NCBI RefSeq assembly: GCF_032854445.1
Contig: NC_088295.1
Coordinates: 68,789,058-68,853,057 of the forward strand
Origin: Liolophura sinensis
Lineage: Eukaryota; Mollusca; Polyplacophora; Chitonida; Chitonidae
DNA: 64,000 nt
Direction: 5' to 3'
Part shown: piece after piece, positions 46,701 to 57,899 of the stretch
How positions within the stretch are numbered: the first letter of the stretch is position 1
Layout of the letters: the number at the start of each line of letters is the position of its first letter
Made by a program: the position numbers and the translations under genes
The notes under the pieces: generated by a model
Database searches by the model: none
Told to the model about the DNA's origin: nothing
The model's input: only the letters and a program-made list of their open reading frames with translations

Positions 46701-49700
46701 GCGAAGGAAAAAAATTTGTCTGCTGAAACTTAGCACAGTATATTTACCATGTTCTTTCATATTACAGACAGAGCAAGACATCACTGAACTTTTAAACCTC
46801 TTGACATTACTTATTCAACAAAAAAAAATAAAACAACAACACAGAATATGATGAAAGAAATCCGAACTGGATATTTATTTTCAAGCTGGGATTAAGATAG
46901 GCATCTGTCGCAATCCCAGACGTCTATCTTAAACCCGGATTCACGTTCAGTTGTAATCAGTTGATTATAATAGTACACTTGTATAGTCAGCTTTTCTCAA
47001 TTCCAATGGTCCACAATCATGATTCAGTCAGTTATCCCAATTTTCACCAGGCCAAAAGTCATATTAACCAACCTCGCCAAATTGAATGAAAATACTCCCC
47101 TGACAGACATGAGGTGTGCACATTAGTGTGAGGTGTAGATGAGGTGTACACCCCATCTGTATTATCTGGGGTGTACTGTACCTCAAGTCCACCCCTGTCA
47201 TATGCCTGTACTTCAGATGTACCTCAGGAAAAAAATCAACATTGAGAGGATGTGCCTCAGGTACATCTTAGAAACTTTGGATGTTAAAAAAATGAATGAT
47301 GTACCTCAGGCACACCTTAGAAGCTTTGAGAGTGAGAAAAAGTAAATGATGGACCTCAGGTACACCTTAGAAACTTTGAGAGTTTTTGATTTTGATTTAG
47401 TGGTCATGTACCTCAGCCACTTCTTTGAAAATTTTAAAACAAGAGATCAGATTTATATTTTACTTTGGACAAAATGGTGAGTATAAAATTACAAAATTTT
47501 TGTGCAAAAGGAAAATGTTTACTAAATAAATAAATCTCACCCTATAATAACTTGCCATTCAGTCTTTAAATATTGACCAATCACAGAGCACGGATGTATT
47601 TGTCTCTGATTATTCCAAGATGGCTGCCCTGAACAAGGTGCATATATATTCAAGGCTGTGGGAAAACAACCCAATCCTGCACTGATTAATGCTTTCTGGG
47701 ACAGAATTTATAACATGTTTGGGCAAATGCACAGTTCTAACAGGCATAGAAAAGGAGTACCACTAAATTATGATCAAGCAGCTAGAAAGCCTCATGTGAA
47801 TGTATATTACTGTTGTTGTTGTAAGTCAGCTGAGATTTACAGATACTGTAAACAAAGAACCGCGTGCACTTACAAACTTACTGAAATTTATCTATAATTT
47901 TTACAGCCAATATTAAAGTATTTTCAGCTTGTTTTCCATCAAAATAAAAGTGAAAACAATTTACACCCACCATGCCTATAAGCATGAACCTCAGCTATAC
48001 CTCAGTTGTACCTCAGATACACCTCAGGCATCATTTTTTTTTACCTAATATTTATAGGGTACACTTTCACTGAGGTGTACTTGAGGTACTAATATGCATA
48101 ATTGGCAGTACCTCAGATACACACCTCAGATACACCTCAAGGATAATGTGGACACACCTCAGTTCAGATATGCTACTCCCCAATGGTACACCTCAGATGT
48201 ACCTTATGTATACCTCTAGTACACCTTATAAGGGTAAGGGTTCAATTCACTGAGTGTTCCTACAACAACTGTTTCTCACTTTAATATGGGCCATATAAGT
48301 CATATCAAGTAGTCATTCCCTACTGCTGATGAGTGTGAAGTCATGTTAGAGTCAGATTTCTCAATTTCTCACCTGGCCATGAATCACATTTTGGTAGTTA
48401 AATTTTTCCAATACTGACAGCAATTTCTATTGGATCATCAAGTGATATTACAGTCAGCTTTCCCCACTTATCACCTCGCCAGAAAGTCATGCTATGGTCA
48501 CCTTCCCCAACTTCTCAACTGGTCAGGTAATCATGTTACAGTCACCTTTCCCAACTTCTCACCTGGCCAGAAAGTCATGTTCCTCACAGATTCTCTCCAG
48601 CAATCTCACACATGCTGGTTTCTTCTCTCCAGGTTCAGGACCTCGCTGAGGCGGAAAGGACGGATTATAGCTCCATGGGTCATCTGGACAACAACAAATT
48701 AGGCTAAAACACAACTCCATAGCAAAAGCAGTTGTTCTCTCATTATATACCTGTCTGTGTACATATAGGGGTTGCAAATTGAGAATGACCAATAACAGAA
48801 CTTTGCTATAAAGGGATGAAGGCTTATGGAGTGGAGAAACAATTTACAATCTCACATCTTTGGAGGGGCCTCCGTGGCTCAGTTGGTTAGTGCGCTAGCG
48901 CAACGTAATGACCCAGGAGCCTCTCACTGATGCGATTGCTGTGAGTTCAAATTCAGCTCATGCTGACTTCCTCTCCAGCCGTACATGTGAAGGTCCTCCA
49001 GCAACCTGCGGATGGTCATGGGTTTCCCCCGGCTTCCTCCCACAATAATGCTGGCCTCCGTAGTATAAGTGAAATATTCTTGAGAACAGCGTAAACACCA
49101 ATCAAATAAATAAATAAAATAAATCACATATTTTGTCAATATGATAAGCAATGTGTTAGACTTAGTATCTGAGACTTGGCAACAAGAAGAATACGAGCAT
49201 GGGTAAATTTTAGCAATATCCAAACTTGCTATGATCCACTGTATAACACAAACTGATATTACCTTTAGTTTCTTGGGCGTTCTCATCTTCACCAGTACTA
49301 CCTCTGTCATCATTCATTTGATCAACACAGACATCCTGTACTTCTCTCTCAGCATTCTCTTTGTCTTCTCTAACTTGCTTGTCAATCTACGTACAGAAAA
49401 CCCACTACTGTATATTTTACAATTATGTGAGGTCTACTGTCCTTAGACAGATGTTTTGAGATTTGTTTGGAAGGTTTGGTGATATCTTGACACCTAACAC
49501 ACACAGAACTTGAGATATAAACTGACTTGGGCAGGCATAAAGAGAAACTACATGTAACAGCACCCACTCACCACCATATTCCTTCACACAGATGTACATG
49601 TTTACTGAACAAAAATATAAAGGCGACATTTTTGGTTTTGCAATATTTCAAAAGATAATGCTGTGATTTTTGTCAACATAGTACTACACCCTACAAAACC

Positions 49701-52700
49701 CTACACCAGTGTACATCCCAGTCTCAAAAACCAAAGTGTTGTCGATTTCAAGCCTATTCACCATTTTGACCCATCAGACAGGTGACCCTATTTCTTGTTT
49801 TTAGTGGTCTGTATGGTCTTTCCTGGTCTTCCCTGGCACTCCTTACACTCAGGTGTACAAAAGGACACCCATACAGTACAAGTTATGTCAAATGGCATGA
49901 TGCCACAGATGACACAAAACCAACGCTGGCATGACCCCTAACCTTAATGTGTCAACGATTAGTCGTCTCAGAAGACATCATGAGAGCGTGTAACTGCCCC
50001 AGACCAAGACTGCCATATTCATCTCTTCCACCTCTGTGACTATTTCAGGCCAGCCACTGCCACAACTAATGAAACAGTTGAGTTCCATAATAATCAGATT
50101 TTCACCTGAACGGTTTGGAATCACCTCAGAGAAACAAATTTGCAAGCCCATAAGACCACTCCAGGGTATAGACCTTACCCGTGTGCGACGCCAGAGTCTG
50201 CATGACTAGGTTAACATTCATGTTCGTTGGCCTTTGGGACGATGGTGACGTGTTATGTTTTCAGACGAATCTCATTTTCAGCTACACAGATGGGAGGCAG
50301 TGGGTTTGGGGGTAGGTAAGCACTATGCCACTGTGCGTAGGGTGCAAAACAGTGGTGGTGGGGTACTTGTGAGGGCGGGGATATGTCATGGCCATCACAC
50401 TCAACTTCATTTCATCAACGTTAAGTTGAATGCATTAAGATACCTTGATGAAATCCTGCACCCAATTGTCTGGCCCCATGGGGTAACATTTCAGCTTGAC
50501 AATGCCCGTTCCCATGTTGCTGTTGTATGCAGAGCATTTCTACAGGCCCAAAATGTTGAAGTGCTTGACAGGCCAGTGTATTCACCTGATCTGTTCCCAA
50601 CTAAACACCTGTGGGATGTCCTCGACTGGCGTGTTCATTGGTAACTACCAGTTCTGGGTGACATTGCAGAGTTGCGTTTGGCCCTCACACAGGACTGGGA
50701 AAACATTCTGCAAGTCACAACTGATCATCTCATCTGGTCTAAGCGTCAACAATGTGTAGCAGGCAAAATGGCGGACACATTCAGTTTTAAAGTGTGGAAT
50801 TTCCCAAATTGATCTCACCATTGATTCCTAACCTACCTTAGTGTTATCAGTGGTGGTCCATTTCCATCAGTTCTAGAAATGTACATTATGTATAAGAGTC
50901 TATTTTATGTCCCCCTGGAAAAAGGTATTGAATGGAATTTGATAACGCAGTTACTTTTATCAAGATATTGCGTGTTGCGATTATTTTTTGTTCAGTTTAG
51001 ATCCAATATAAAGATAAACATCAAGGTAATGTATACTTCTGCAACACTGACAACTCACGACATCATACTTGTTGCCCAACAGCAGTACAGGGATGTCACC
51101 AGCAGGCACTGGGTTCTCGTCTCTGCTCTCTACCAGACCAGAGCTGTTGGTGGTTACCTCCCTTGGCTGTGTTACCGTTGCCTGATTGAGGACTTCCCTC
51201 CTCCACACGCCTGCCATTTCTATGCTCGTGTCATCACTCATGTCCACCACCACTGAAAACAAAACAGAGATAGAGGCTATAGTTACAAAAACATGTGTAT
51301 CTAAAACATGCTAGTGAAAGGAAGTGAAAAGGCTCCACCGTTGTATAATTGAAATATTCTTGTGTATAAAACACTAATCAAATAAATAAATAAACATTCT
51401 CCCTCAATGAGGAGGAGGACTGCATGTTAAGAATAATAATTTGCCTAAATATTGTTTAGCCCAAAAGTGATTATGTCATCAAAGCCATAAAGGGAGTTTG
51501 ACCTTGGCTCTAGTACCCTATAAAAATGTGCTACCTGTAACTGAGTATTTCTATTTACCTATGGCAGCATCCACATCCCTGAAGTAGGTTCTTCTGAGGT
51601 CCACGTCCTCTCTGCCTGGCAGATCCCACAATGTGACAGACACAATAGCATGGCCAGGGATATTCAGCTTTCTCACTGAATTCTCTGAACAATACAAAAT
51701 AAATATTGAGTGTTACACAGAAATCCATAATATTTCCCTTATACACAGGTGGTCTGGTTTATGGGAGGAGGAGACATTGGCAAAATTCTAAAGGGAACCA
51801 CTGCAACACACTAGATGGTCAGCCAACCAGAGCTGAGACAAGAGGAGCTGGATTTGAACAGTTGACCTCATCGGTAAAAGAGGTTAGAAAATAAATCACA
51901 ACAAAACATTTATACCTGTCAACATTTTTATAAAATACACATACTTCAAAGAAGACTAGTAGTTGGTCAGAAATATGCCAGCTCAAGAAACCAACACAGA
52001 AATTATCAATGCATCTAAAAGTTATCTTTAATATACATACACAATATCTGACTGTGTAGAGTTACAGGAGTATGCCAATTTTAAATAATAAATTTTCAAT
52101 GAATGTTTCAGATTGGTGTTTTAATATAATAATGCCATACTCAAAAATGTTTTCTCTTACATATAGGCGATTATGGGTGGAGGAAATAGGAGATGAATGT
52201 TTCTGCACTAGTTGTATCTTCATTCACCTTTATGCTAATTCTATTGCTCAACACAATACGACTAGAGAATCACTCCACATGAATTTTTTAACCTTAAAGA
52301 TTTATATGCTTATCTGACTGTTATTAAATGCCATACTAGCCCCAGGCAATACTCAGTAGTTTTCCACTTTACATTATTTGATGGCAGTCAGTTTTATGGA
52401 CAGAGGAACTGCACAATACAAAGTGTCAGAAAGACTTACCAATGACAGGCTTCCTTGATGAGGTATAGTAAGGCACATGCTGGTTTTTTATGTATCTTAA
52501 GAAAACGCTTGATTTACCAGACTTAGGAGCACCTGAAATAGTGAAACTACATATGTAGTAAACTGACAACACATGGATAATAAGAGCCATAAGTACTGAA
52601 AAACCAAATCTACCATGATGCAAAAAAAAAAAAAAACACATTGGTACAGAACAACTGTTGTTACATAAAGGTTTTCTTTCTTAATAAGAACACATGCAAG

Positions 52701-53267
52701 AGATTACTGTTTTTTAAATAAGCAAAAAGTTACTTCAAGACTTACCAACAAGTACAATTTTGAATGCTGGAACATCATTTTCTGAAATTTAACAACAAAA
52801 CATTTAGTAACTCGTGTTAAGTTTGTTTTCCTCTAATTTATCTAGCACACAGAACACAAACAGAAAGAATGAAAGTACAAATGTTTTGCAACAAAACTTT
52901 TTACCTTTTTTTTCATTCATAAACACTTTCTGCTTAAGTAAATATTTATTCTTCTTTACATGTATCAGTCATATTCATGCCTCCACAAGTTCACACATCT
53001 AATTACTGGAAGTTAAAAATTGCCCATAACTCTGGAGACAGGGAGCTGAGAGATTGAGGTTTCCTCAACCTCTGTCACACCTTCTGCAAAGATGCCATGG
53101 TTTTTAGATTTTTTTGAGTGGAAAAAGTCATAGAGAGAGCTGGGTGAGAGTCGGGTATAGGCCAGTGTAAAGGTAACCGCTGCAGAGTTATGGGCCATCA
53201 GTTGTACCTCACCATGTCGTTGCAGTGCAAATGTTGCAGCAAGGAAGTTTACATTAGGCCAGATCAT
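43768..53267 (-). CDS. Divergent Rab/Ras-like small GTPase with acidic insertion and helical C-terminal extension (about 537 aa)
   Basis: Eleven minus-strand exons with agreeing phases: 53081-53267, 52746-52781, 52440-52532, 51559-51684, 51059-51252, 49263-49386, 48563-48683, 46453-46639, 45749-45940, 45046-45147 and 43768-44019. They total 1614 bases. GTPase motifs: FKIVLVG then the P-loop GAPKSGKSS (residues 75-83), VTLWDLPGRE at the switch II site (about 122-131), YFRDVDAAI with VVVDMSDD, GNKYD (207-211) and SSSAND (298-303). An acidic stretch of about 60 residues separates GNKYD from the G5 motif. After residue 330 come helical, charged segments (FQRCDRIVKRVDDLCS; RVERNRARMNHARHKAEK), ending AMVW with no prenylation cysteine. 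Family residues normally needed for hydrolysis look changed (Pro, Val and Arg for Ras Gly-12, Thr-35 and Gln-61). The first exon is the least certain: its donor is weak (GTGTGA) and further 5' exons may exist. I cannot assign a subfamily. Confidence 0.8.
44045..44210 (-). repeat. Possible old SINE-like repeat in the last intron
   Basis: TTGTTTATTTCTTTAATTGA + TTGTCGTTTAAAGCC followed by GTGGTGACCAGTCTTGTGGG and GGAAACC resembles a reversed element with an A/T-rich tail, in the layout of the SINEs here but with a different core. Another family or chance is possible. Confidence 0.25.
46980..48590. repeat. Two interspersed minisatellites in the GTPase intron, one including splice-donor sequence
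   Basis: One repeat is built on ACCTCAG(G/A)TACACCTTAG-like phrases (47100-47400 and 47990-48240). The other is a roughly 52-bp unit, ATGTTACAGTCACCTTTCCC + AACTTCTCACCTGGCCAGAAAGTC, clearest at 48440-48590, with older copies near 47027 and 48355. Its last copy overlaps the 3' end of the exon at 48563-48683 and that exon's donor. Confidence 0.75.
48865..49123 (+). repeat. Full-length tRNA-derived SINE (common family), reference copy
   Basis: The head GGGGCCTCCGTGGCTCAGTT contains an A box (TGGCTCAGTTGG), and GTGAGTTCAAATTCAGC is the B box. Then come CATGCTGACTTCCTCTCC, GCAACCTGCGGATGGTCATG, TTTCCCCCGGCTTCCTCCCA, ATAATGCTGGCCTCCGTAGT, ATAAGTGAAATATTCTTGAG and (AAAT)n. About 260 bp. The conserved core suggests one of the SINE superfamilies with a shared central domain known in molluscs. 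It lies antisense in a GTPase intron. Confidence 0.9.
49605..50995 (+). mobile_element. Tc1/mariner-type transposon, inactive, antisense in a GTPase intron
   Basis: The left end reads CTGAACAAAAATATAAAGGC + GACATTTTTGGTTTTGC, and the right end TTGCGATTATTTTTTGTTCAG is its imperfect inverse. TTTA flanks both ends, including the TA expected as target duplication. The interior holds a broken transposase in plus orientation. The total length of about 1.39 kb is normal for this group. Confidence 0.85.
50255..50644 (+). pseudogene. Tc1-like transposase remnant (catalytic C-terminal part)
   Basis: The frame starts MFSDESHFQLHRWE and carries the first two catalytic aspartates (FSDES and FQLDNARSH). 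It reaches YSPDLFPTKHLWDVLDWRV, where family members normally have PIEHLWD; the third catalytic acidic residue is Lys here. A TGA lies a few codons before the Met where coding sequence should continue, and upstream remnants (RPLQGIDLTRVRRQSL) are out of a continuous frame. It therefore cannot encode an active enzyme. Confidence 0.9.
51331..51395 (+). repeat. SINE tail fragment (common family)
   Basis: CTCCACCGTTGTATAATTGA + AATATTCTTGTGTATAAAACACTAATC and (AAAT)n match only the 3' end of the family. It lies in the intron between GTPase exons 4 and 5. Confidence 0.65.
52108..52195 (-). repeat. Old SINE fragment (common family), minus orientation
   Basis: CAGATTGGTGTTTTAATATA, CATACTCAAAAATGTTTTCT, ACATATAGGCGATTATGGGT and GGAGGAAAT keep the family order with many changes. 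Confidence 0.5.
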
Positions 53268-54670
53268 GCTATACTACAATTTTAAAGGTTCCATTACCTT
53301 TCCCCTGATTCAATTTCACTCGAGTACTCATGGGGTGAAATGTTTTGTTGTTAGCTTTTTGAAAAACCTGATTTCTGTGTCATATCCCTATAGATTGGGT
53401 CCACTTTCACAAAACTTCGAAATTCATATTTCTCGTCACTTTTTTCCATAAAAGAGACTGTCTAGATTATAGTGCCTTAGGGTTGATGTCATTTATGAGC
53501 AAAGTTAGGAAAATTGATTTACGAAGGTTTGTGAAAGTGTCCAGATCCTTTCAGAAAGATCCTGGAGCTTTGTCTTTAAATGTCTGCTCTCTCTGCCTTT
53601 TGTACACAATGTTATGGAGAAAGGCATTGAAACTGACGCCCAGCCCGTTTTTTGAAGGGTCCCTTTTAATTTCTGGCTTGGGGTGTGTTAATATATTAGC
53701 GTGCTTTTTTCTACCTGTCACACTGTAAATTTATGTTCTTATTCCAAGTAGATATTCTTATTTTCTATCTTGTCCATGTTCACCTTCCGGGCCAGATCTC
53801 ATTCTGGAATTCGGACAAGTTCTAATGGGGTGTCTATGGATATCTAGAACGTTCGTTATGCTTGACCACTGGTATGTCTTTCATGTCTGCTACACAGCTA
53901 GAATTGTATCTCCCAAGTACAACAACAACAATTTCTACTCAAACACATCTCTACAAAAAAATCCAAATCAAGCTATTCAGACATAAATTACAGTACAAGT
54001 ACCTTTTTCATGTGAGCTATTGGCTGTACCCATTTTCAAGTATTTAAATTTCCTCAGGTTAGTTTGATATCAAGAACTTATTTGCAGAACTCGAGATTTG
54101 TTGATATGTCGCCATAGCTAACCCTATCATCAAATGTGTTGCGCAAAATTTGTGACGTCACTGCAAACCGGGCACCTGTTCGCCAAGGCTATCGCCAAAG
54201 GTTCACCTTTTCTTGTTTCAAGACAAGCAATCTAAAACCGACTGATTGTGGAAATTACTAAAAAGAATTAAAACTGAATAAACCCATCAAACGTGTGGCA
54301 ATGTTAAATGTAACGATACCTCATGGCGTTTCATAGTTTTGTCCTACCATGATAGAGCTACATGCTGGCCTACATTGAACATGTATCCATGTATTCAATG
54401 AAGCCCCATGGGCCTATATACAGGCCGAGATACATTACTGTGTCAAAAAAAAAGGAGTTGTTCCGACAACTTCGTTATACCTGTGACTAAATGAACAAAT
54501 TAATAAACTAATTAAATGATGAATTTTCTGATTTCCGTCTAGTCATTTGACCCCAAAAGCTGATACGTCGTATAGCCCTAACAGCTAAAAGCCAAAAATG
54601 AAGTCAAGGTCATAAAGTGGCATTTAGCAGTTGGCAAGAGTAACACCACAGGGTTAGGATATGGATGTCA
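53268..54670. promoter_or_regulatory. Upstream region of the GTPase gene, with a CRE-type palindrome
   Basis: The GTPase promoter or a 5' non-coding exon should lie here. TGACGTCA, the full cAMP-response-element palindrome, occurs near 54151. No TATA box or first exon could be fixed, so only the location is suggested. Confidence 0.3.
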
Positions 54671-54673
54671 TAA

Positions 54674-54713
<40 letters not shown>
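54674..54713. repeat. (AAT)n microsatellite
   Basis: About 13 uninterrupted AAT triplets. Confidence 0.95.
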
Positions 54714-54714
<1 letters not shown>

Positions 54715-54820
54715 ATTTTTAATATGTGCCGTAATCATATCATTAAAATTTAGGGATTTGTGTATGTATATGTAAGTATATATGTATGCTTGAGGTTTAA
54801 CGTCGTACTTGTCATTTGTG

Positions 54821-54984
54821 TTTATTCATTTATTTATTTGATTGGTGTTTTACGCCGTACTCAAGAATATTTCACTTATACGACGGCGGCCAGCATTATG
54901 GTGGGTGGAAACCGAGCAGGACCCGGGGGAAACCCATGACCATCCGCAGGTTGCTGAAGGACCTTCCCACGTACGGCCTGAGAG
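54821..54984 (-). repeat. SINE (common family), core and tail, minus orientation, little diverged
   Basis: (TTTA)n, GATTGGTGTTTTACGCCGTA, CTCAAGAATATTTCACTTAT, ACGACGGCGGCCAGCATTAT, GGACCCGGGGGAAACCC, CCATCCGCAGGTTGCTG and CCTTCCCACGTACGGCC. It ends before the head. About 15 bp upstream is a short piece of another SINE's tail (CTTGAGGTTTAACGTCGTAC). Confidence 0.9.
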
Positions 54985-55049
54985 GGCATTTGTGTACCTA
55001 AACCCTAAACATGTTACAACGAGATAAAGGCCTACATACATGGACATCC

Positions 55050-57795
55050 GTCGTAATTCGTTGGTTGCGCTTAAGTTAAGATGTTCAAGGCTTAGGTCCT
55101 GTACAGGTATGCTACCGGTACTTAATTATAGTCTTATTGTAGACTGGATTGATTGTTGTGAAAACTGTAGCCAACCTAATTCCTTATTTTCTACATGCTC
55201 CTTAAAGCTCTCGTAGACAAAAAAAAAAACAAAACAAAAAAACAAATGGAAGACAATGAAAAGACATAGGCTTATGGATATGTCTGATCAAAAAGTATGT
55301 TTAACAGAATACACGGCCACATAGGCCTGTACCGGTAACTAAAATCAACATTCCAATTATATGTATGTCTACATATATACACGCATTAAGGAAGCGAAGA
55401 ATGCTTCTAACGTTTCTAACTTGAACAGATGAATCGTAACACATATAAATGTATTTAAACGTAGTCAACAACCGTGTTACATGCCAGCAGGCTTATATAT
55501 AGGTATAATTGCGCCAATAAATATTTTTATGTAATTTAACGTCCCCTTCTTAATCTGTATTCTAATCCCCCCCCCCCCCCCCAATAAATACACACATGGG
55601 ATACACATACCAAACAACATGTGAGTAAAAATTGTAATGCTGCTGCTTTAGCTGTCATGTGCAGCATTGTTAAATGCTATTATACGAGTATGATATAATG
55701 ATGGAGTAGCCTAACGACCTCCAATGAACTGTACAGTGCTCTGTTTTCATCCACACTGTATAAATGTTTATATTTAATTTTATTTTATTAGAAACCCTTC
55801 AGTTTAGGTGATCTCCGTGCACGTGCTTTAGGATGGCGTCAGTTTGTGTGTTACATCACAGAGGGTTTATGGTAGGCAGGCCTACTCCTTGGAATTCATG
55901 TGGGCCATAAGACAACTTGCAGTCAATAACAATGAATTGATGGTTGATGCTGAAACAAACATGGCTATCATGGTTATATTTAGTACAGGCACTGTTACTA
56001 GTGCTGTGGTCATTTTAGGCCTACAGATCTACATGAAGGCGTAAGGTATATATTAAGATTTAGGCCTCTGTATTTAGTAAGAATTGTACAGCTGTACAAT
56101 TCAGATGTTTTGGACAATTTGCCCTCACACTGTAGCTTCACATGTACAATGCATGTGACAGGTCTCTGAGTTTATTTAAATTTATAAGGAATGGCGACAA
56201 ACAATTGGCTACTCTTTTAGGCTTTCTTCTTCGCTAGCAAGATAGGGGGAATAACTCTTCAGGATAAAAGTTCATGTTTCTGTGTGGTACCTGCTCTGCA
56301 GATTCAGATTTAATGTCTGCGTTTCGTATTAAGATGGTAGTGGGGAAAATGGCCGTCGGAAATGTGGAGGACGAAACACAAAAGGGTTTTCTAAATAAAA
56401 TAAGTGTTTCTGACAAACATTGTCCTAAGAAAAATAGACAGAATGACTGCACAGACCTGTTTAAACAACGAAATAATACGTTGCATGTGGGTTTCAGCTC
56501 TTTCGTATGAGAAATTTCACAGATTAATAAGTAAACATAAAACCAAACATAAAACATTTGGGGATTAAGTCCCCCAAATTAGGTATATAATTTCATAATA
56601 TTCATCATTAAATAATGGTTATGTGACCAGCTCGACCATTATTTTATCCGATATACATTTGGAGCCTAGGCCCCAATATATATGTTCGAAATTATCCATG
56701 AATATCGTCCACCGGTCGTGCGAAAACACCAGAAGCTCCTCTCTTCTTTAGCAGTTCGTTCCTTCTTATACAACAAACGGGAATGTACCAAACCGAGAGA
56801 TGCATTTGTGAAAGAAGTCCCAACTTCATGTACATAATTGTCACAAAGTTTACGTTTTCTTTAAATAAATTTGTTGAACAGAACTACAGAATTTATTCTA
56901 GATGCTTTCCTTTTTCCTAGAACACAAAGAGCGTAACATTGTTAGTCATATTGTTCTATAACAGGAGAGTGAGAATTTTGGTGCAGGGCTTGTATATTGG
57001 CCAAAAGATGCTGTTTTGTGATATATGTATGGGATATGTTCCACATCCATAAGCCTTGGCGCAAGGGTGTACAGATGGTCTGAGGCCTGTGATTGGAAAT
57101 TGATATGTCCATGGCAGTGCTATGCGCTGGCCTACAAAGCACAAACAACTGACCGCTATACTGAGCAAACTGGCCGGAGCCGGTCAGTGAATACAGCTTT
57201 TCTGGTTGTCCCCTGGGCATGCCCACGGGTAGTGGTCGTGGTGGAAACTCACTTCAAGCCAGGCTACGCTTAATCTTTCTTTTCCGAAATGTATGCGATA
57301 CCATTGTAAATCCTCATGTTCACTGCAAAAATAAAATTTAAAAACCCTTTATCGCACTTAAGATTATTTGATTGTTGAAACCCCTAACCGAGTATAGTGT
57401 AAAATTCCATTTAAAACAGGAATGGGTTAGATAAATCGAAGGAGACATGGGCGAACAGATTGATGTAAGCCCGCTGCGATTTTCACAGCCCAGAATCGGC
57501 GCCATCTTGTTTGACCACCGCAAAGTAATTTCTCTCTGGAAAGAGTCTTTGCGTGGACTTGCTGCGAAACATATTTAAAGAAGCTGAAATAAAACAAATA
57601 GATAAGACAAAAGCTGTAGACTCGGCAAAAAATAACAAAAACTATTTCTGCGTCACTAAATTATAGGAAGACTGTATCGAAAATTGAAGATTATTCACAT
57701 GCACATCTTATACGCTCCCGATTAATTCGTGCTCCATTCCATGTAAATAGATGAATATATTTACCCTATGACTGAATAAATAGTGAACATGTATA
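55050..57795. other. AT-rich spacer with no supported gene
   Basis: It holds a run of 16 C (55567-55582) and unsupported short frames. Near 57500, AAGATGGCGCCG on the minus strand resembles a YY1-type start-site motif with an ATG. A frame of 61 codons follows, but without splice evidence I do not call a gene. Confidence 0.35.

Positions 57796-57797
<2 letters not shown>

Positions 57798-57877
<80 letters not shown>
57798..57877. repeat. (AT)n microsatellite, about 80 bp
   Basis: An uninterrupted alternating AT run, self-complementary and able to form a cruciform. Confidence 0.95.
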
Positions 57878-57879
<2 letters not shown>

Positions 57880-57899
57880 AACCTATATATTTACCTATG

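Noticed and set aside
48865-48960. tRNA gene suggested by A and B boxes
   Set aside because: It is the head of a SINE: no cloverleaf closes properly and the SINE body follows directly.
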